Source: Arthrobacter sp. ISL-72 (GTDB lineage Bacteria > Actinomycetota > Actinomycetes > Actinomycetales > Micrococcaceae). Taken from it: a DNA stretch of 64,000 nt. Positions 41,680 to 50,326 of the stretch are shown here, in pieces. The stretch spans positions 62,001 through 126,000 of the forward strand of contig NZ_JAGGPP010000023.1 in NCBI RefSeq assembly GCF_018613755.1, read 5' to 3'. The number at the start of each line of letters is the position of its first letter. Position 1 is the first letter of the stretch. The notes below the pieces were generated by a model, which was not told the DNA's origin, made no database searches, and saw only the letters and a program-made list of their open reading frames with translations. Both the position numbers and the translations under genes were made by a program.

Positions 41680-41709
41680 TTGACCCGTGTTGGAGGCTAC
41701 GACTAGAAT
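41680..41709 (+). promoter_or_regulatory. rpsA promoter
   Basis: TTGACC (41680-41685), 18-nt spacer, TAGAAT (41704-41709): the clearest -35/-10 pair in the window, fitting a strongly expressed ribosomal gene. It leaves a leader of about 147 nt. Confidence 0.75.
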
Positions 41710-41723
41710 AAACGGGCGTGTAC

Positions 41724-41735
41724 TACGTGCACGTA
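41724..41735. promoter_or_regulatory. 12-bp perfect palindrome in rpsA leader
   Basis: TACGTGCACGTA lies about 8-20 nt after the predicted transcription start. It could be an operator or a leader hairpin. Confidence 0.4.
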
Positions 41736-41755
41736 TCTAGAATCCACAAATCAGG

Positions 41756-41866
41756 ATGAACCTGGCAGATCCATGCGTTCTGCCATCATCTGCGGGCCCG
41801 TCAATGCGGGTGCGCGGCGGTCCGCCTGACCGACTAACTATCCACAACGGAGCCCCTACTACATGA
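41756..41866 (+). CDS. Possible 36-codon leader ORF overlapping the rpsA start
   Basis: ATG 41756 begins MNLADPCVLPSS and its TGA overlaps the rpsA ATG (ATGA at 41863-41866), a stop-start overlap typical of translational coupling. No good Shine-Dalgarno precedes it, so it may be chance. Confidence 0.25.
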   Translation: MNLADPCVLPSSAGPSMRVRGGPPDRLTIHNGAPTT

Positions 41867-43341
41867 CCATCACCTCCACCGAGAAGCCCGGTACCCCCGT
41901 AGTCGCGATTAACGACATCGGTACCGCTGAGGACTTCCTCGCAGCAGTCGACGCCACCATCAAGTACTTCAACGACGGAGACCTCGTCGAAGGTACCGTC
42001 GTCAAGGTCGACCGCGACGAAGTTCTGCTCGACATCGGTTACAAGACCGAAGGTGTCATCCCCTCCCGCGAGCTTTCCATCAAGCACGACGTTGATCCCG
42101 GAGACGTCGTCTCCGTTGGCGATCAGGTCGAAGCCCTGGTGCTCACCAAGGAAGACAAAGAAGGCCGCCTGATCCTCTCCAAGAAGCGTGCTCAGTACGA
42201 GCGCGCCTGGGGCGACATCGAGAAGGTCAAGGAAGAAGACGGTGTCGTCACCGGTACCGTCATCGAGGTTGTCAAGGGTGGTCTTATCCTCGACATCGGT
42301 CTGCGCGGCTTCCTGCCCGCATCCCTCGTCGAGATGCGCCGTGTGCGCGACCTTGCTCCGTACATCGGTCAGCAGATCGAAGCCAAGATCATCGAGCTGG
42401 ACAAGAACCGCAACAACGTTGTGCTGTCCCGCCGTGCATGGCTCGAGCAGACCCAGTCCGAGGTCCGCTCCACGTTCCTCAACAAGCTGGAAAAGGGCCA
42501 GGTCCGTCCCGGCGTCGTTTCCTCCATCGTCAACTTCGGTGCCTTCGTGGACCTGGGCGGCGTAGACGGCCTGGTTCACGTTTCCGAGCTGTCCTGGAAG
42601 CACATCGACCACCCGTCCGAGGTTGTCGAAGTTGGCCAGGAAGTCACCGTCGAGGTTCTCGAGGTCGACCTGGACCGCGAGCGTGTCTCCCTGTCGCTCA
42701 AGGCTACGCAGGAAGACCCGTGGCAGACCTTCGCCCGCACCCACGCCCTCGGCCAGGTTGTTCCGGGTAAGGTCACCAAGCTCGTTCCGTTCGGTGCGTT
42801 CGTACGCGTCGAAGACGGCATCGAAGGCCTCGTGCACATCTCCGAGCTGGCAGTCCGCCACGTTGAGCTGGCTGAGCAGGTTGTCTCCGTTGGCGACGAG
42901 CTGTTCGTCAAGGTCATCGACATCGACCTCGAGCGCCGCCGCATCTCCCTCTCCCTCAAGCAGGCTAACGAGGGCGTTGACGCTGACAGCACCGAATTCG
43001 ATCCGGCACTCTACGGCATGGCCGCCGAGTACGACGAAGAGGGCAACTACAAGTACCCGGAGGGCTTCGACCCGGAGTCCAACGAGTGGCTTGAAGGCTA
43101 CGAGAACCAGCGCGCAGCCTGGGAGCAGCAGTACGCTGACGCCCAGACCCGCTGGGAAGCACACAAGAAGCAGGTTGCCCAGCACGCTGCCGACGACGCT
43201 GCAGCTGCAACGTCCGGCGACAGCGACTCCGGCACCACCAGCTACTCCTCCGAGCCGGCTGCTGAGTCGAACGCTGGGGCCGGTACCCTTGCTTCGGACG
43301 AGGCTCTTGCCGCACTGCGCGAGAAGCTGACCGGCAACTAA
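41863..43341 (+). CDS. rpsA: 30S ribosomal protein S1
   Basis: 492 residues with four S1 RNA-binding domains (about 36-105, 123-190, 209-278, 295-364). Repeated cores include VKVDRDEVLLDIGYKTEG, GGLILDIGLRGFLPAS, SIVNFGAFVDLGGVDGLVH and KLVPFGAFVRVEDGIEGL. The acidic, Ala/Ser-rich C-terminal 130 residues are typical of actinobacterial S1, which has fewer S1 repeats than the six of E. coli. GGAG lies 12 nt before ATG 41863. Codon use is strongly biased, as expected. It has its own promoter and terminator. Confidence 0.97.
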   Translation: MTITSTEKPGTPVVAINDIGTAEDFLAAVDATIKYFNDGDLVEGTVVKVDRDEVLLDIGYKTEGVIPSRELSIKHDVDPGDVVSVGDQVEALVLTKEDKEGRLILSKKRAQYERAWGDIEKVKEEDGVVTGTVIEVVKGGLILDIGLRGFLPASLVEMRRVRDLAPYIGQQIEAKIIELDKNRNNVVLSRRAWLEQTQSEVRSTFLNKLEKGQVRPGVVSSIVNFGAFVDLGGVDGLVHVSELSWKHIDHPSEVVEVGQEVTVEVLEVDLDRERVSLSLKATQEDPWQTFARTHALGQVVPGKVTKLVPFGAFVRVEDGIEGLVHISELAVRHVELAEQVVSVGDELFVKVIDIDLERRRISLSLKQANEGVDADSTEFDPALYGMAAEYDEEGNYKYPEGFDPESNEWLEGYENQRAAWEQQYADAQTRWEAHKKQVAQHAADDAAAATSGDSDSGTTSYSSEPAAESNAGAGTLASDEALAALREKLTGN

Positions 43342-43396
43342 TTTGCCGGTAGTCCCTGGGATCTGATTCCCCGGGAGCCAGGCAGTTAGCACGCTG

Positions 43397-43434
43397 AAGG
43401 TGGCCGTCCCCGGAAGGGGGCGGTCACCTTTTTG
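43397..43434 (+). terminator. rpsA intrinsic terminator
   Basis: 15-bp stem, AAGGTGGCCGTCCCC (43397-43411) pairing with GGGGGCGGTCACCTT (43416-43430) through two G-U pairs, GGAA tetraloop, followed by TTTTTG. Confidence 0.9.
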
Positions 43435-43446
43435 TTTACCGCGGTA

Positions 43447-43533
43447 TTTTGTTGGCCGAGCTTTTTGTTTGGCCGGACTTTTGTGTTTGGCCGGACTTTC
43501 GTTTGGACCGTTTTGTGTTTGGCCCCGTTTCTG
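43447..43533 (+). repeat. T-rich degenerate tandem repeat between rpsA and DUF1810
   Basis: About six units of the type TTTTGTGTTTGGCCGGAC, 14-18 bp each and decaying toward both ends, fill the gap from just after the rpsA terminator to the DUF1810 stop. Base composition is clearly less GC-rich than its surroundings. Confidence 0.7.
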
Positions 43534-43962
43534 TTAGCCCAGCAGCCGTTCAGTCGCGGGGTCGGCCCTACCCTCGAAGTACCGGTCAAGGACCTCACGG
43601 AACACCGGTTCCGTGGGAGTGGCCCGGAGGAAGAGCGTCATGGAGGACCGGAGCTTCTGGGAATCGATCCCGCCGAAGATCCCGCTGGCCGTGAAGCCCT
43701 GGAGGTCAGCGACTGCCTTGGCACTGTCCAGCAGCCGCGGACCGAGGACGGGGTGCCGCAAGTAAGCCTCCGCTTCCGCCAAGGATGTGATGGCGTACTT
43801 CCTCGACGTGGCACTCTGCCCGAGGCCGGCGATCTGCGGAAAAATGAACCACATCCAATGGGTCTGCTTGGACCCGCTGCGCAGTTCGTTAAGGGCCCTG
43901 TTGTAGGTTCCGTTGGCGTCCTGGGCCAATACGAACCGTTCAAGGTCGAATGGATCTTCCAC
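43534..43962 (-). CDS. DUF1810 family protein
   Basis: 142 residues from GTG 43962, chosen because GAGGAGG lies 6-7 nt upstream and VEDPFDLERFVLAQ is the usual DUF1810 start; an upstream in-frame ATG at 44004 would add 14 residues. HWMWFIFPQIAGLGQS and SRKYAITSLAEAEAYL are family hallmarks. YfbU-like calpastatin-type annotations exist, but the function is unknown. The 3' end runs into the T-rich repeat. Confidence 0.85.
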   Translation of the reverse strand: MEDPFDLERFVLAQDANGTYNRALNELRSGSKQTHWMWFIFPQIAGLGQSATSRKYAITSLAEAEAYLRHPVLGPRLLDSAKAVADLQGFTASGIFGGIDSQKLRSSMTLFLRATPTEPVFREVLDRYFEGRADPATERLLG

Positions 43963-44055
43963 CGGTTGCCTCCTCACGTCAGTTCGTGAGTTCCATCCAA
44001 CCACCGGCCGGCCGGGTCAGGGAAGGTCAGCCCGTGCCATCAAAAGGGCCGCGCC

Positions 44056-44146
44056 GGGTCAGCGCCCCGGTTCAGTGCCCCGGTTCAGTGCACCTGTTCG
44101 GTGCATCAGTTCAACGCGGCTGTTCTACCCGCCTGTACAACGAGGG
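44056..44146 (-). repeat. Seven degenerate 13-bp tandem repeats
   Basis: Units at 44056, 44069, 44082, 44095, 44108, 44121 and 44134, each 13 bp. The best copies are GGTTCAGTGCCCC and GGTTCAGTGCACC; GTTC or a one-base variant is kept in each. The array sits between the DUF1810 start and the end of the IMPACT gene. Confidence 0.75.
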
Positions 44147-44167
44147 GCCAGTCAGCGGGGGACAGGC

Positions 44168-44866
44168 TCAGAGGGGGACATCAATCCATTCCGTGCCCTC
44201 CGGCTGCAGCACGGCGCTGCCCGCTGTCATAGCTGCGAGCCGTTCCGCGGCCCGGTTGAGTTCGTCAGCCTGATCGGGCAGGGCGAGCCTGAGGACGGTG
44301 CTGCCGGACAAGTAGCTGGTTTCCGCCATCACATAGCCAGCCGAGCGGAGGTCGTTCTCCAGCCTCCCGGCCGCTGAATGGGCCACGTCCACCGAGCAGA
44401 TCCTCAACCTGCTTCGCCCCACCAGCGGAGCGAGGTCAAGCGCGGAGGACACCGATTCCGAATACGCCCGCACCAGTCCGCCTGCGCCTAGGAGGATACC
44501 GCCAAAATAGCGGACGACGACGGCGCTCACGTCGCTGAGGTCAGTCACCCCGGGCGCTGTCTCTCGACGCATAAGGGCCTCCAGCATCGGGATGCCCGCG
44601 GTTCCCGACGGTTCGCCGTCATCACTGGAACGCTGGACGCCGCGGTCAGGCCCCAACACGAAGGCTGAGCAGTGGTGCCGGGCGTCATGGAATTCGCGAC
44701 GCAGGTCCGCAACCAGCGCCCTGGCGCCGTCTTCGTCTTCGGAGCGCCGGATCACCGTGATGAACCTGGAGCGCTTGATCTCGAGTTCATGGCGGAAGTC
44801 CGGGCCCGCTGCAAGGGTCGTGTAGGCAGTTGCCCTGCTTTCCTGGGGATCCGCCTCTTCCAACAC
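44168..44866 (-). CDS. IMPACT/YigZ family protein
   Basis: 232 residues. UPF0029 N-terminal domain: KRSRFITVIRR, HHCSAFVLG, SDDGEPSGTAGIPMLEAL, VVVRYFGGILLGAGGL. A DUF1949-type C-terminal ferredoxin-like domain follows. YigZ/IMPACT proteins are linked to translation/GCN2-type control in eukaryotes; the bacterial role is unclear. The GTG at 44866 is set by TAGACT 6 nt upstream (leaderless). Confidence 0.88.
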   Translation of the reverse strand: MLEEADPQESRATAYTTLAAGPDFRHELEIKRSRFITVIRRSEDEDGARALVADLRREFHDARHHCSAFVLGPDRGVQRSSDDGEPSGTAGIPMLEALMRRETAPGVTDLSDVSAVVVRYFGGILLGAGGLVRAYSESVSSALDLAPLVGRSRLRICSVDVAHSAAGRLENDLRSAGYVMAETSYLSGSTVLRLALPDQADELNRAAERLAAMTAGSAVLQPEGTEWIDVPL

Positions 44867-44872
44867 CGGTTC

Positions 44873-44878
44873 AGTCTA
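44873..44878 (-). promoter_or_regulatory. -10 element TAGACT, leaderless start of IMPACT gene
   Basis: TAGACT then GAACCG (6 nt) then GTG 44866 on the minus strand. Confidence 0.6.
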
Positions 44879-45104
44879 GTCTGACGGCGCTGTGGCGTCT
44901 TAGGTGACCGCGTTGTGGCGGCACTGCGGAAGTCAGTGATTTTCGCCCCGGAGGCAGCGAGCATGGGTGCTGCGTGCGCGGGCAGCAAGCGAGCAACGGG
45001 CGGGCGAAGCTGCGACGGCGCCCGGGCCGCCAGCATCAAGCTGGGTATAGCCGCGAAAGCGTGCATCAACAGCAACGACCCGGGCCGGTGGGGCAGGCAT
45101 AATC

Positions 45105-46811
45105 CTAGGCGGCCGTGAAGAATGCCCAGTCAGGCAGGGGATCCACCGGTAGCGGCGGTTCAGCGTCCCCGAAGCTTCCCGGGCTGGCCGAAACGTCCGG
45201 CGATTCTGGCCACTCCCACCATTCGGGCCAGTCCGGCCAGTTGTGTGGTTCCGAGTCCGGGTCCTCGCCCGCATGGTCGGGCCAGTCCGGCAAGCGGACT
45301 GCCAGCCAGTGGGGTGGTTCCGAGGCATGGTCCTCCCGCGCGTGGTCTTCGTCCGCAGGGCGGGTCAAGTCTGGCCAGTGTGGTGGTTCCCAGTCCTGTT
45401 GTTCGCTGGGGTAGGACCGTCCGGTGGGTGAGATCCAGCCGGGCGGTTCGTCCCGCGTTGCGTTGACTGGGGTCCAGGTTGTGGTGTGTTTCAGGCGGTG
45501 GTGTCTGCGGCAGGGCTGGCCGAGGTTGCTGATGCCGGTTCCGCCGCCGTCTGCCCAGGCGAGGAGGTGGTCCGCGTCGTTGTCCAGGGAGGGGTTGTTG
45601 CACCCGGGAAACGGGCAGCGTCCGTCGCGGAGCCGGAGCCACTGCCGCAGGGTCGTCGGGATCCGGTAGGTGCTGCGGCCAATCTCCAAGGGTGCACCAT
45701 CCCGCGGGTCGGTCAGGACCCGCCGGATCGAGGCGGCGCCGTCGGCGACGAGGCGGCGGGCCATGGACGGCGGGATCGGCCCGTACCCGTCCAGCATGGC
45801 CGGTTCCTCCGTCAGGCCGAGCAGCGAAAAGACCGGGACGGTGACCAGGACCTGCGCTGCAGGTGAGGGGACATCACCGGCACGCCCCGCACCGGCCCGC
45901 CCGGAACCGGCAGGGGCACGGTTAGCCCCGTCGACGCCGCCGGTTCCGTCAACCGCGTTGCCTGCCCCGAGCTGCCAGGCCGCGGCAACATCCACGCGGA
46001 GCTGCGTCAGGGTCCGGGGTTCGGCGGGGCCCTGCAGGGCGCGTGCGGCGGTGGTGGCCCGGTCCCAGATCCCGGCCGCGGTATCGGCGGGCAGGTACGC
46101 CGAAAGCCACGCCATCCCGTCCCGGTCCGGAACATACTCCAACCGCCGGTCCGCGGCGCTCTTGGTATGGCGTGCCTCGATGCTGACCGGGTGGTGCCGC
46201 TCCCGCCAGGCCCGTGCCTTGGCCCGGAACCGGCCAGGCACCAGTTCCCCGGCCGGGCAACCCCGCGCCGGGTTCACCGCGTCCGGGTCCAGGAAATGCA
46301 CTTCCAACGCCGCGGCGGCGGCCGGTACCAGGTTCGCTGTTTCATCACACAGGATCCGTGCGTGCTGCCAGGAAATGGTCCCGGCCTGCAACGCGGCCAG
46401 CGTCAACGGCAGCCCGGCGGTGAGGGTGCGGGCCTCGCACAGCAGGGCACCGGCGGTGCGTTCACTGACCGTCAGCACACACGCGACCTCCGCGGTCACC
46501 GCCATCTCCTGCGCGGTGTGCTCCTGCGGGGACTTTGCCGGTGCCGCCAAAGCCTCCGCAGCGGCGGCGTAGCCCGCGGCGAGGTGCACCTTCAGCGCGG
46601 CCAGCCGGGCCTCCATCCTGCCCACCTCCGCCAGACCGTCCAGGAACGCATCCGCCTGATCCCGCAACGGATCAAGACCCACCGGATCAACACCCGCCGG
46701 ATCCCCGCCCGCCGGGGCTACCTCACCGGCCGCGCCGCGGACACAAACAGCCAACGCAGCGACGGAGGACTCGATGCCCTCCAACGCCACCACAGCTGCT
46801 CTGCTTTCCAT
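45105..46811 (-). CDS. DUF222/HNH endonuclease-domain protein (13E12-like)
   Basis: 568 residues from ATG 46811 (an upstream in-frame ATG at 46859 is less typical). A DUF222 region spans about residues 30-330, with low-complexity Gly/Ala linker VDGTGGVDGANRAPAGSG. The HNH motif lies at about 395-450: RCPFPGCNNPSLDNDADHLL, then GGGTGISNLGQPCRRHHRLKH, with the Cys and His residues of a zinc-supported HNH. The last 100 residues are acidic with recurring (E)PPHWPD/PHNWPDW units. These proteins are multicopy in Arthrobacter and mycobacteria and probably mobile or selfish; activity unproven. Confidence 0.88.
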   Translation of the reverse strand: MESRAAVVALEGIESSVAALAVCVRGAAGEVAPAGGDPAGVDPVGLDPLRDQADAFLDGLAEVGRMEARLAALKVHLAAGYAAAAEALAAPAKSPQEHTAQEMAVTAEVACVLTVSERTAGALLCEARTLTAGLPLTLAALQAGTISWQHARILCDETANLVPAAAAALEVHFLDPDAVNPARGCPAGELVPGRFRAKARAWRERHHPVSIEARHTKSAADRRLEYVPDRDGMAWLSAYLPADTAAGIWDRATTAARALQGPAEPRTLTQLRVDVAAAWQLGAGNAVDGTGGVDGANRAPAGSGRAGAGRAGDVPSPAAQVLVTVPVFSLLGLTEEPAMLDGYGPIPPSMARRLVADGAASIRRVLTDPRDGAPLEIGRSTYRIPTTLRQWLRLRDGRCPFPGCNNPSLDNDADHLLAWADGGGTGISNLGQPCRRHHRLKHTTTWTPVNATRDEPPGWISPTGRSYPSEQQDWEPPHWPDLTRPADEDHAREDHASEPPHWLAVRLPDWPDHAGEDPDSEPHNWPDWPEWWEWPESPDVSASPGSFGDAEPPLPVDPLPDWAFFTAA

Positions 46812-46961
46812 ACCCACAGCATCCCAGCAGGCACCGACAATAATGCGACCGTGCCGCATTGGATCGGATGCAGAAGCAGCCTGGCGCGCACCACCCCAGT
46901 AAGCCGGCCTGGCGCCACCACCCCAGAAGGCGCCTTGCTACACCGATCATGAGACACGCCC

Positions 46962-46967
46962 TAGGCT
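46962..46967 (+). promoter_or_regulatory. -10 element TAGGCT, leaderless start of coaE
   Basis: TAGGCT then GGATGA (6 nt) then GTG 46974. Confidence 0.6.
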
Positions 46968-46973
46968 GGATGA

Positions 46974-48221
46974 GTGCTGAAGATCGGGTTGACAGGCGGC
47001 ATCGCCTCGGGGAAGTCAGTTGTTGCATCGCGCCTGCGGGAACTGGGGGCGGTGCTGGTGGATGCCGACGCCCTCGCCCGTGAAGTGGTGGCCCCGGGCA
47101 GCGTCGGCCTGGCCAGGGTGGTGGAAGCCTTCGGGGCGGAAATGCTGGACGCCGACGGCGGACTGGACAGGCCGCGGCTCGGAGCGGTAGTTTTCGGCGA
47201 CCCGGACCGGCTCGCGGTGCTGAACAGTATCGTCCATCCCCTGGTCCGGGAGCGGGCCGCGGCGATGATTGCCGCCGCCCCCACTGGCGGCGTCGTCGTC
47301 CAGGACATTCCGCTACTCGTGGAAACGGGCCAGGGAAGCAGCTTTCATCTCGTGCTGGTGGTCGATGCACCGGACGATCTTCGGCTGCAGCGCATGATGG
47401 AGCGGCGGAACATGACCGAGGAGCAGGCCCTGTCCCGGATGGCGGCCCAGGCTGCACGGGACGTGCGCCTGGCCGCGGCTGACGTGGTGCTGGACAACTC
47501 CGGAACCTTGACCGAACTGAAAAACGCAGTGGACGACCTGTGGACGCGCCGGCTGGCCCCCTTCGCTCAAAACCTCAGCGAGGGTCGGGCGGCGCAACGG
47601 ACGGGCGGACCAGTGCTTTCCCCGGCCGACCCGACTTGGCAGGCACAAGCCGCGCGTCTGGCGGCCCGCTTGGAGGCTGCCGCCCCGGCCCACATCCTGG
47701 GCGTGGAGCACATCGGATCCACCGCTGTTCCCGGGCTGGATGCCAAGAACATCATTGACCTCCAGTTGGCGGTTGCCGACCTCGCCACGGCGGACCGGAT
47801 CGCCCCGCTGCTTGCCGCGGCCGGATTCCCCCTGTGGCGGGGCGTGCTTGCCGACAACCCGAAGCCTTTTCATCCTGATCCCGTCGACTGGGCCAAACGC
47901 CTGCATGGCAATGCGGACCCCGGCCGGCCGGTGAACCTGCATGTCCGGCCTGCCGGATCGCCTGGCTGGCGTTTTGCCCTGTGCTTCCGGGATTGGCTGC
48001 GCGACGATGCGGCAGCGCGCAATGACTATCTGGCGGAAAAGCGCAGGGTCGCCGCCCTCCACAGCGTGGACAAATCGACGGCGCGCTACGCTGCGGACAA
48101 GGAGGCATGGTTCACCGAACACGCCGCCGCCCGGATGGAGGAGTGGGTGCAGCGGACCGGCTGGCAGCCGCCGGCACTGCCCAAAGCTGAATCCGGGCAA
48201 GATGTCGGAGCCCGGCGGTAG
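46974..48221 (+). CDS. coaE: Dephospho-CoA kinase fused to a GrpB (UPF0157) domain
   Basis: 415 residues. CoaE kinase (1-200): P-loop LTGGIASGKSVV, VDADALAREVV, and lid region RRNMTEEQALSRMAAQ. It phosphorylates dephospho-CoA to CoA, the last step of CoA synthesis. The GrpB/UPF0157 nucleotidyltransferase-like domain (about 210-395) carries VEHIGSTAVPGLDAKNIIDL and NLHVRPAGSPGWRFAL. The same fusion exists in mycobacterial CoaE, where the extra domain aids folding. GTG start set by the leaderless -10. uvrB follows after 9 bp but has its own start signal. Confidence 0.95.
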   Translation: MLKIGLTGGIASGKSVVASRLRELGAVLVDADALAREVVAPGSVGLARVVEAFGAEMLDADGGLDRPRLGAVVFGDPDRLAVLNSIVHPLVRERAAAMIAAAPTGGVVVQDIPLLVETGQGSSFHLVLVVDAPDDLRLQRMMERRNMTEEQALSRMAAQAARDVRLAAADVVLDNSGTLTELKNAVDDLWTRRLAPFAQNLSEGRAAQRTGGPVLSPADPTWQAQAARLAARLEAAAPAHILGVEHIGSTAVPGLDAKNIIDLQLAVADLATADRIAPLLAAAGFPLWRGVLADNPKPFHPDPVDWAKRLHGNADPGRPVNLHVRPAGSPGWRFALCFRDWLRDDAAARNDYLAEKRRVAALHSVDKSTARYAADKEAWFTEHAAARMEEWVQRTGWQPPALPKAESGQDVGARR

Positions 48222-48224
48222 ATT
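48219..48224 (+). promoter_or_regulatory. -10 element TAGATT, leaderless start of uvrB
   Basis: TAGATT (overlapping the coaE stop codon) then AGATTC (6 nt) then ATG 48231. No LexA-like box is seen here. Confidence 0.55.
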
Positions 48225-48230
48225 AGATTC

Positions 48231-50312
48231 ATGAGTCTTGCTCAGGAAATCAACCGCGTCGTAGCTCCCTTCGAGGTCATCAGCGAGTTCAAGCCCGCGG
48301 GCGACCAGCCGGCTGCCATCGTTGAACTCACTGAACGTATCCGGAACGGTGAAAAGGACGTTGTGCTGCTCGGAGCCACCGGTACCGGCAAGAGCGCCAC
48401 CACGGCCTGGCTGATTGAGCAGGTGCAGCGGCCCACGCTGGTGATGGTGCAGAACAAGACCCTCGCGGCGCAGCTGGCCAACGAATTTCGGGAACTCCTG
48501 CCCAACAACGCGGTGGAGTACTTCGTGTCGTACTACGACTACTACCAGCCCGAGGCGTACGTGGCCCAGACGGACACCTTCATCGAGAAGGACTCCTCCA
48601 TCAACGAGGAGGTGGAACGCCTCCGCCACTCCGCCACGAACGCCCTGCTGACACGCCGCGACGTCATCGTGGTGGCGACGGTGTCCTGCATCTACGGTCT
48701 CGGCACCCCGGAAGAATACATCGCCGGAATGGTCACGCTCCGCAAGGGAGCAGAGATGAACCGCGATGATCTCCTGCGGAAGTTTGTCTCCATGCAGTAC
48801 GCGCGCAACGACATGGACTTCCACCGCGGCACGTTCCGGGTCCGCGGTGACACGGTCGAAATCATCCCGATGTACGAGGAACTGGCCATCCGGATTGAAT
48901 TCTTCGGCGATGAAATTGAGAACATCCACACCCTGCATCCGCTGACCGGCGAGGTGATTCGGGACGAAGAGGAAATGTACGTCTTCCCGGCTTCCCACTA
49001 CGTGGCCGGGCCCGAGCGGATGGCGCGTGCCATCAAGCGGATCGAAGACGAACTCGCTGAACGGCTGCAGGTACTGGAAAGCCAGAACAAGCTCGTCGAA
49101 GCCCAGCGGCTCCGCATGCGCACCACCTATGACCTTGAAATGATGCAGCAGATGGGCTTCTGCAACGGCATCGAGAACTACTCATCGCATATTGACGGCC
49201 GCGCCCGCGGCACCGCACCGCACTGCCTCCTGGACTACTTCCCGGACGACTTCCTGCTGGTGATCGATGAATCCCACGTCACCGTGCCCCAGATCGGCGC
49301 CATGTACGAGGGCGACATGTCGCGCAAACGAAACCTCGTGGACTTCGGCTTCCGGCTGCCCTCGGCCATGGACAACCGCCCACTCAAATGGGATGAATTC
49401 CTCGAACGCGTGGGGCAGACCGTCTACCTGTCGGCCACTCCCGGCAAGTACGAACTGGGCAAGGCTGACGGCTACGTGCAGCAGATCATCCGGCCCACCG
49501 GACTGATCGACCCCGAGGTGGTGGTCAAGCCCACCAAGGGCCAGATCGATGACCTGCTGGGCGAAATCAAGACCCGGACAGCCAAGAATGAACGCGTCCT
49601 GGTCACCACACTTACGAAGCGGATGGCGGAAGACCTCACCGACTACCTCCTGGGGCACGGCATCAAGGTGGAGTACCTGCACTCGGACGTGGACACCCTG
49701 CGTCGTGTGGAGCTGCTCCGTGAGCTCCGGCTGGGCACCTTCGATGTCCTGGTGGGCATCAACCTGCTCCGAGAAGGCCTTGACCTGCCCGAGGTTTCGC
49801 TGGTCAGCATCCTTGACGCCGACAAGGAAGGCTTCCTGCGGTCGTCCACCTCGCTGATCCAGACCATCGGCCGCGCGGCCCGTAACGTCTCGGGCCAGGT
49901 GCATATGTACGCCGACCGCATCACCGACTCCATGGCCCACGCCATCGACGAGACAAACAGGCGCCGGGCCATCCAGGTGGCCTACAACACGGAAAACGGC
50001 GTCGACCCCCAGCCGCTTCGGAAGAAGATCGCAGACATCACCGACCAGCTTGCAAAGGAGGACGCCGACACCCGCGAACTGCTCGCCACGGCCGGGAAGA
50101 CGCGCGGCAAGGGCAAGGGCGCATCCACCGTTCGCGCGGACGGACTCGCGGCCGCCCCGGCCGAGGATCTCGTGGGCCTCATCGAGCAGCTGACGGAACA
50201 GATGCATGCAGCAGCCGCCGAACTTCAGTTTGAACTGGCGGCCCGGCTGCGCGACGAAGTGGGGGATCTGAAGAAGGAACTCCGGCAGATGCAGGCTGCC
50301 GGCCATGCCTAG
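48231..50312 (+). CDS. uvrB: Excinuclease ABC subunit B
   Basis: 693 residues. Walker A LGATGTGKSATTAW (about residue 44), beta-hairpin YYDYYQPEAYV (about 100), DE box DFLLVIDESHVT (about 340), motif V/VI GINLLREGLDLPEVSLV and QTIGRAARN, Yad2 region, and the C-terminal UVR motif (DLVGLIEQLTEQMHAAAAEL) that contacts UvrC. It works with UvrA, encoded at the right edge of this window, in nucleotide excision repair. Confidence 0.98.
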   Translation: MSLAQEINRVVAPFEVISEFKPAGDQPAAIVELTERIRNGEKDVVLLGATGTGKSATTAWLIEQVQRPTLVMVQNKTLAAQLANEFRELLPNNAVEYFVSYYDYYQPEAYVAQTDTFIEKDSSINEEVERLRHSATNALLTRRDVIVVATVSCIYGLGTPEEYIAGMVTLRKGAEMNRDDLLRKFVSMQYARNDMDFHRGTFRVRGDTVEIIPMYEELAIRIEFFGDEIENIHTLHPLTGEVIRDEEEMYVFPASHYVAGPERMARAIKRIEDELAERLQVLESQNKLVEAQRLRMRTTYDLEMMQQMGFCNGIENYSSHIDGRARGTAPHCLLDYFPDDFLLVIDESHVTVPQIGAMYEGDMSRKRNLVDFGFRLPSAMDNRPLKWDEFLERVGQTVYLSATPGKYELGKADGYVQQIIRPTGLIDPEVVVKPTKGQIDDLLGEIKTRTAKNERVLVTTLTKRMAEDLTDYLLGHGIKVEYLHSDVDTLRRVELLRELRLGTFDVLVGINLLREGLDLPEVSLVSILDADKEGFLRSSTSLIQTIGRAARNVSGQVHMYADRITDSMAHAIDETNRRRAIQVAYNTENGVDPQPLRKKIADITDQLAKEDADTRELLATAGKTRGKGKGASTVRADGLAAAPAEDLVGLIEQLTEQMHAAAAELQFELAARLRDEVGDLKKELRQMQAAGHA

Positions 50313-50314
50313 GG

Positions 50315-50320
50315 TAAAGT
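50315..50320 (+). promoter_or_regulatory. -10 element TAAAGT before the terC riboswitch
   Basis: TAAAGT lies 3 nt after the uvrB stop and about 10 nt before the riboswitch core, giving an RNA that starts near 50327. Confidence 0.5.
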
Positions 50321-50326
50321 TGTTCT

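Noticed and set aside
41737..43392. 551-codon minus-strand frame opposite rpsA
   Set aside because: Repeats in it mirror the S1 repeats of the real gene; no ribosome site or independent family signature.
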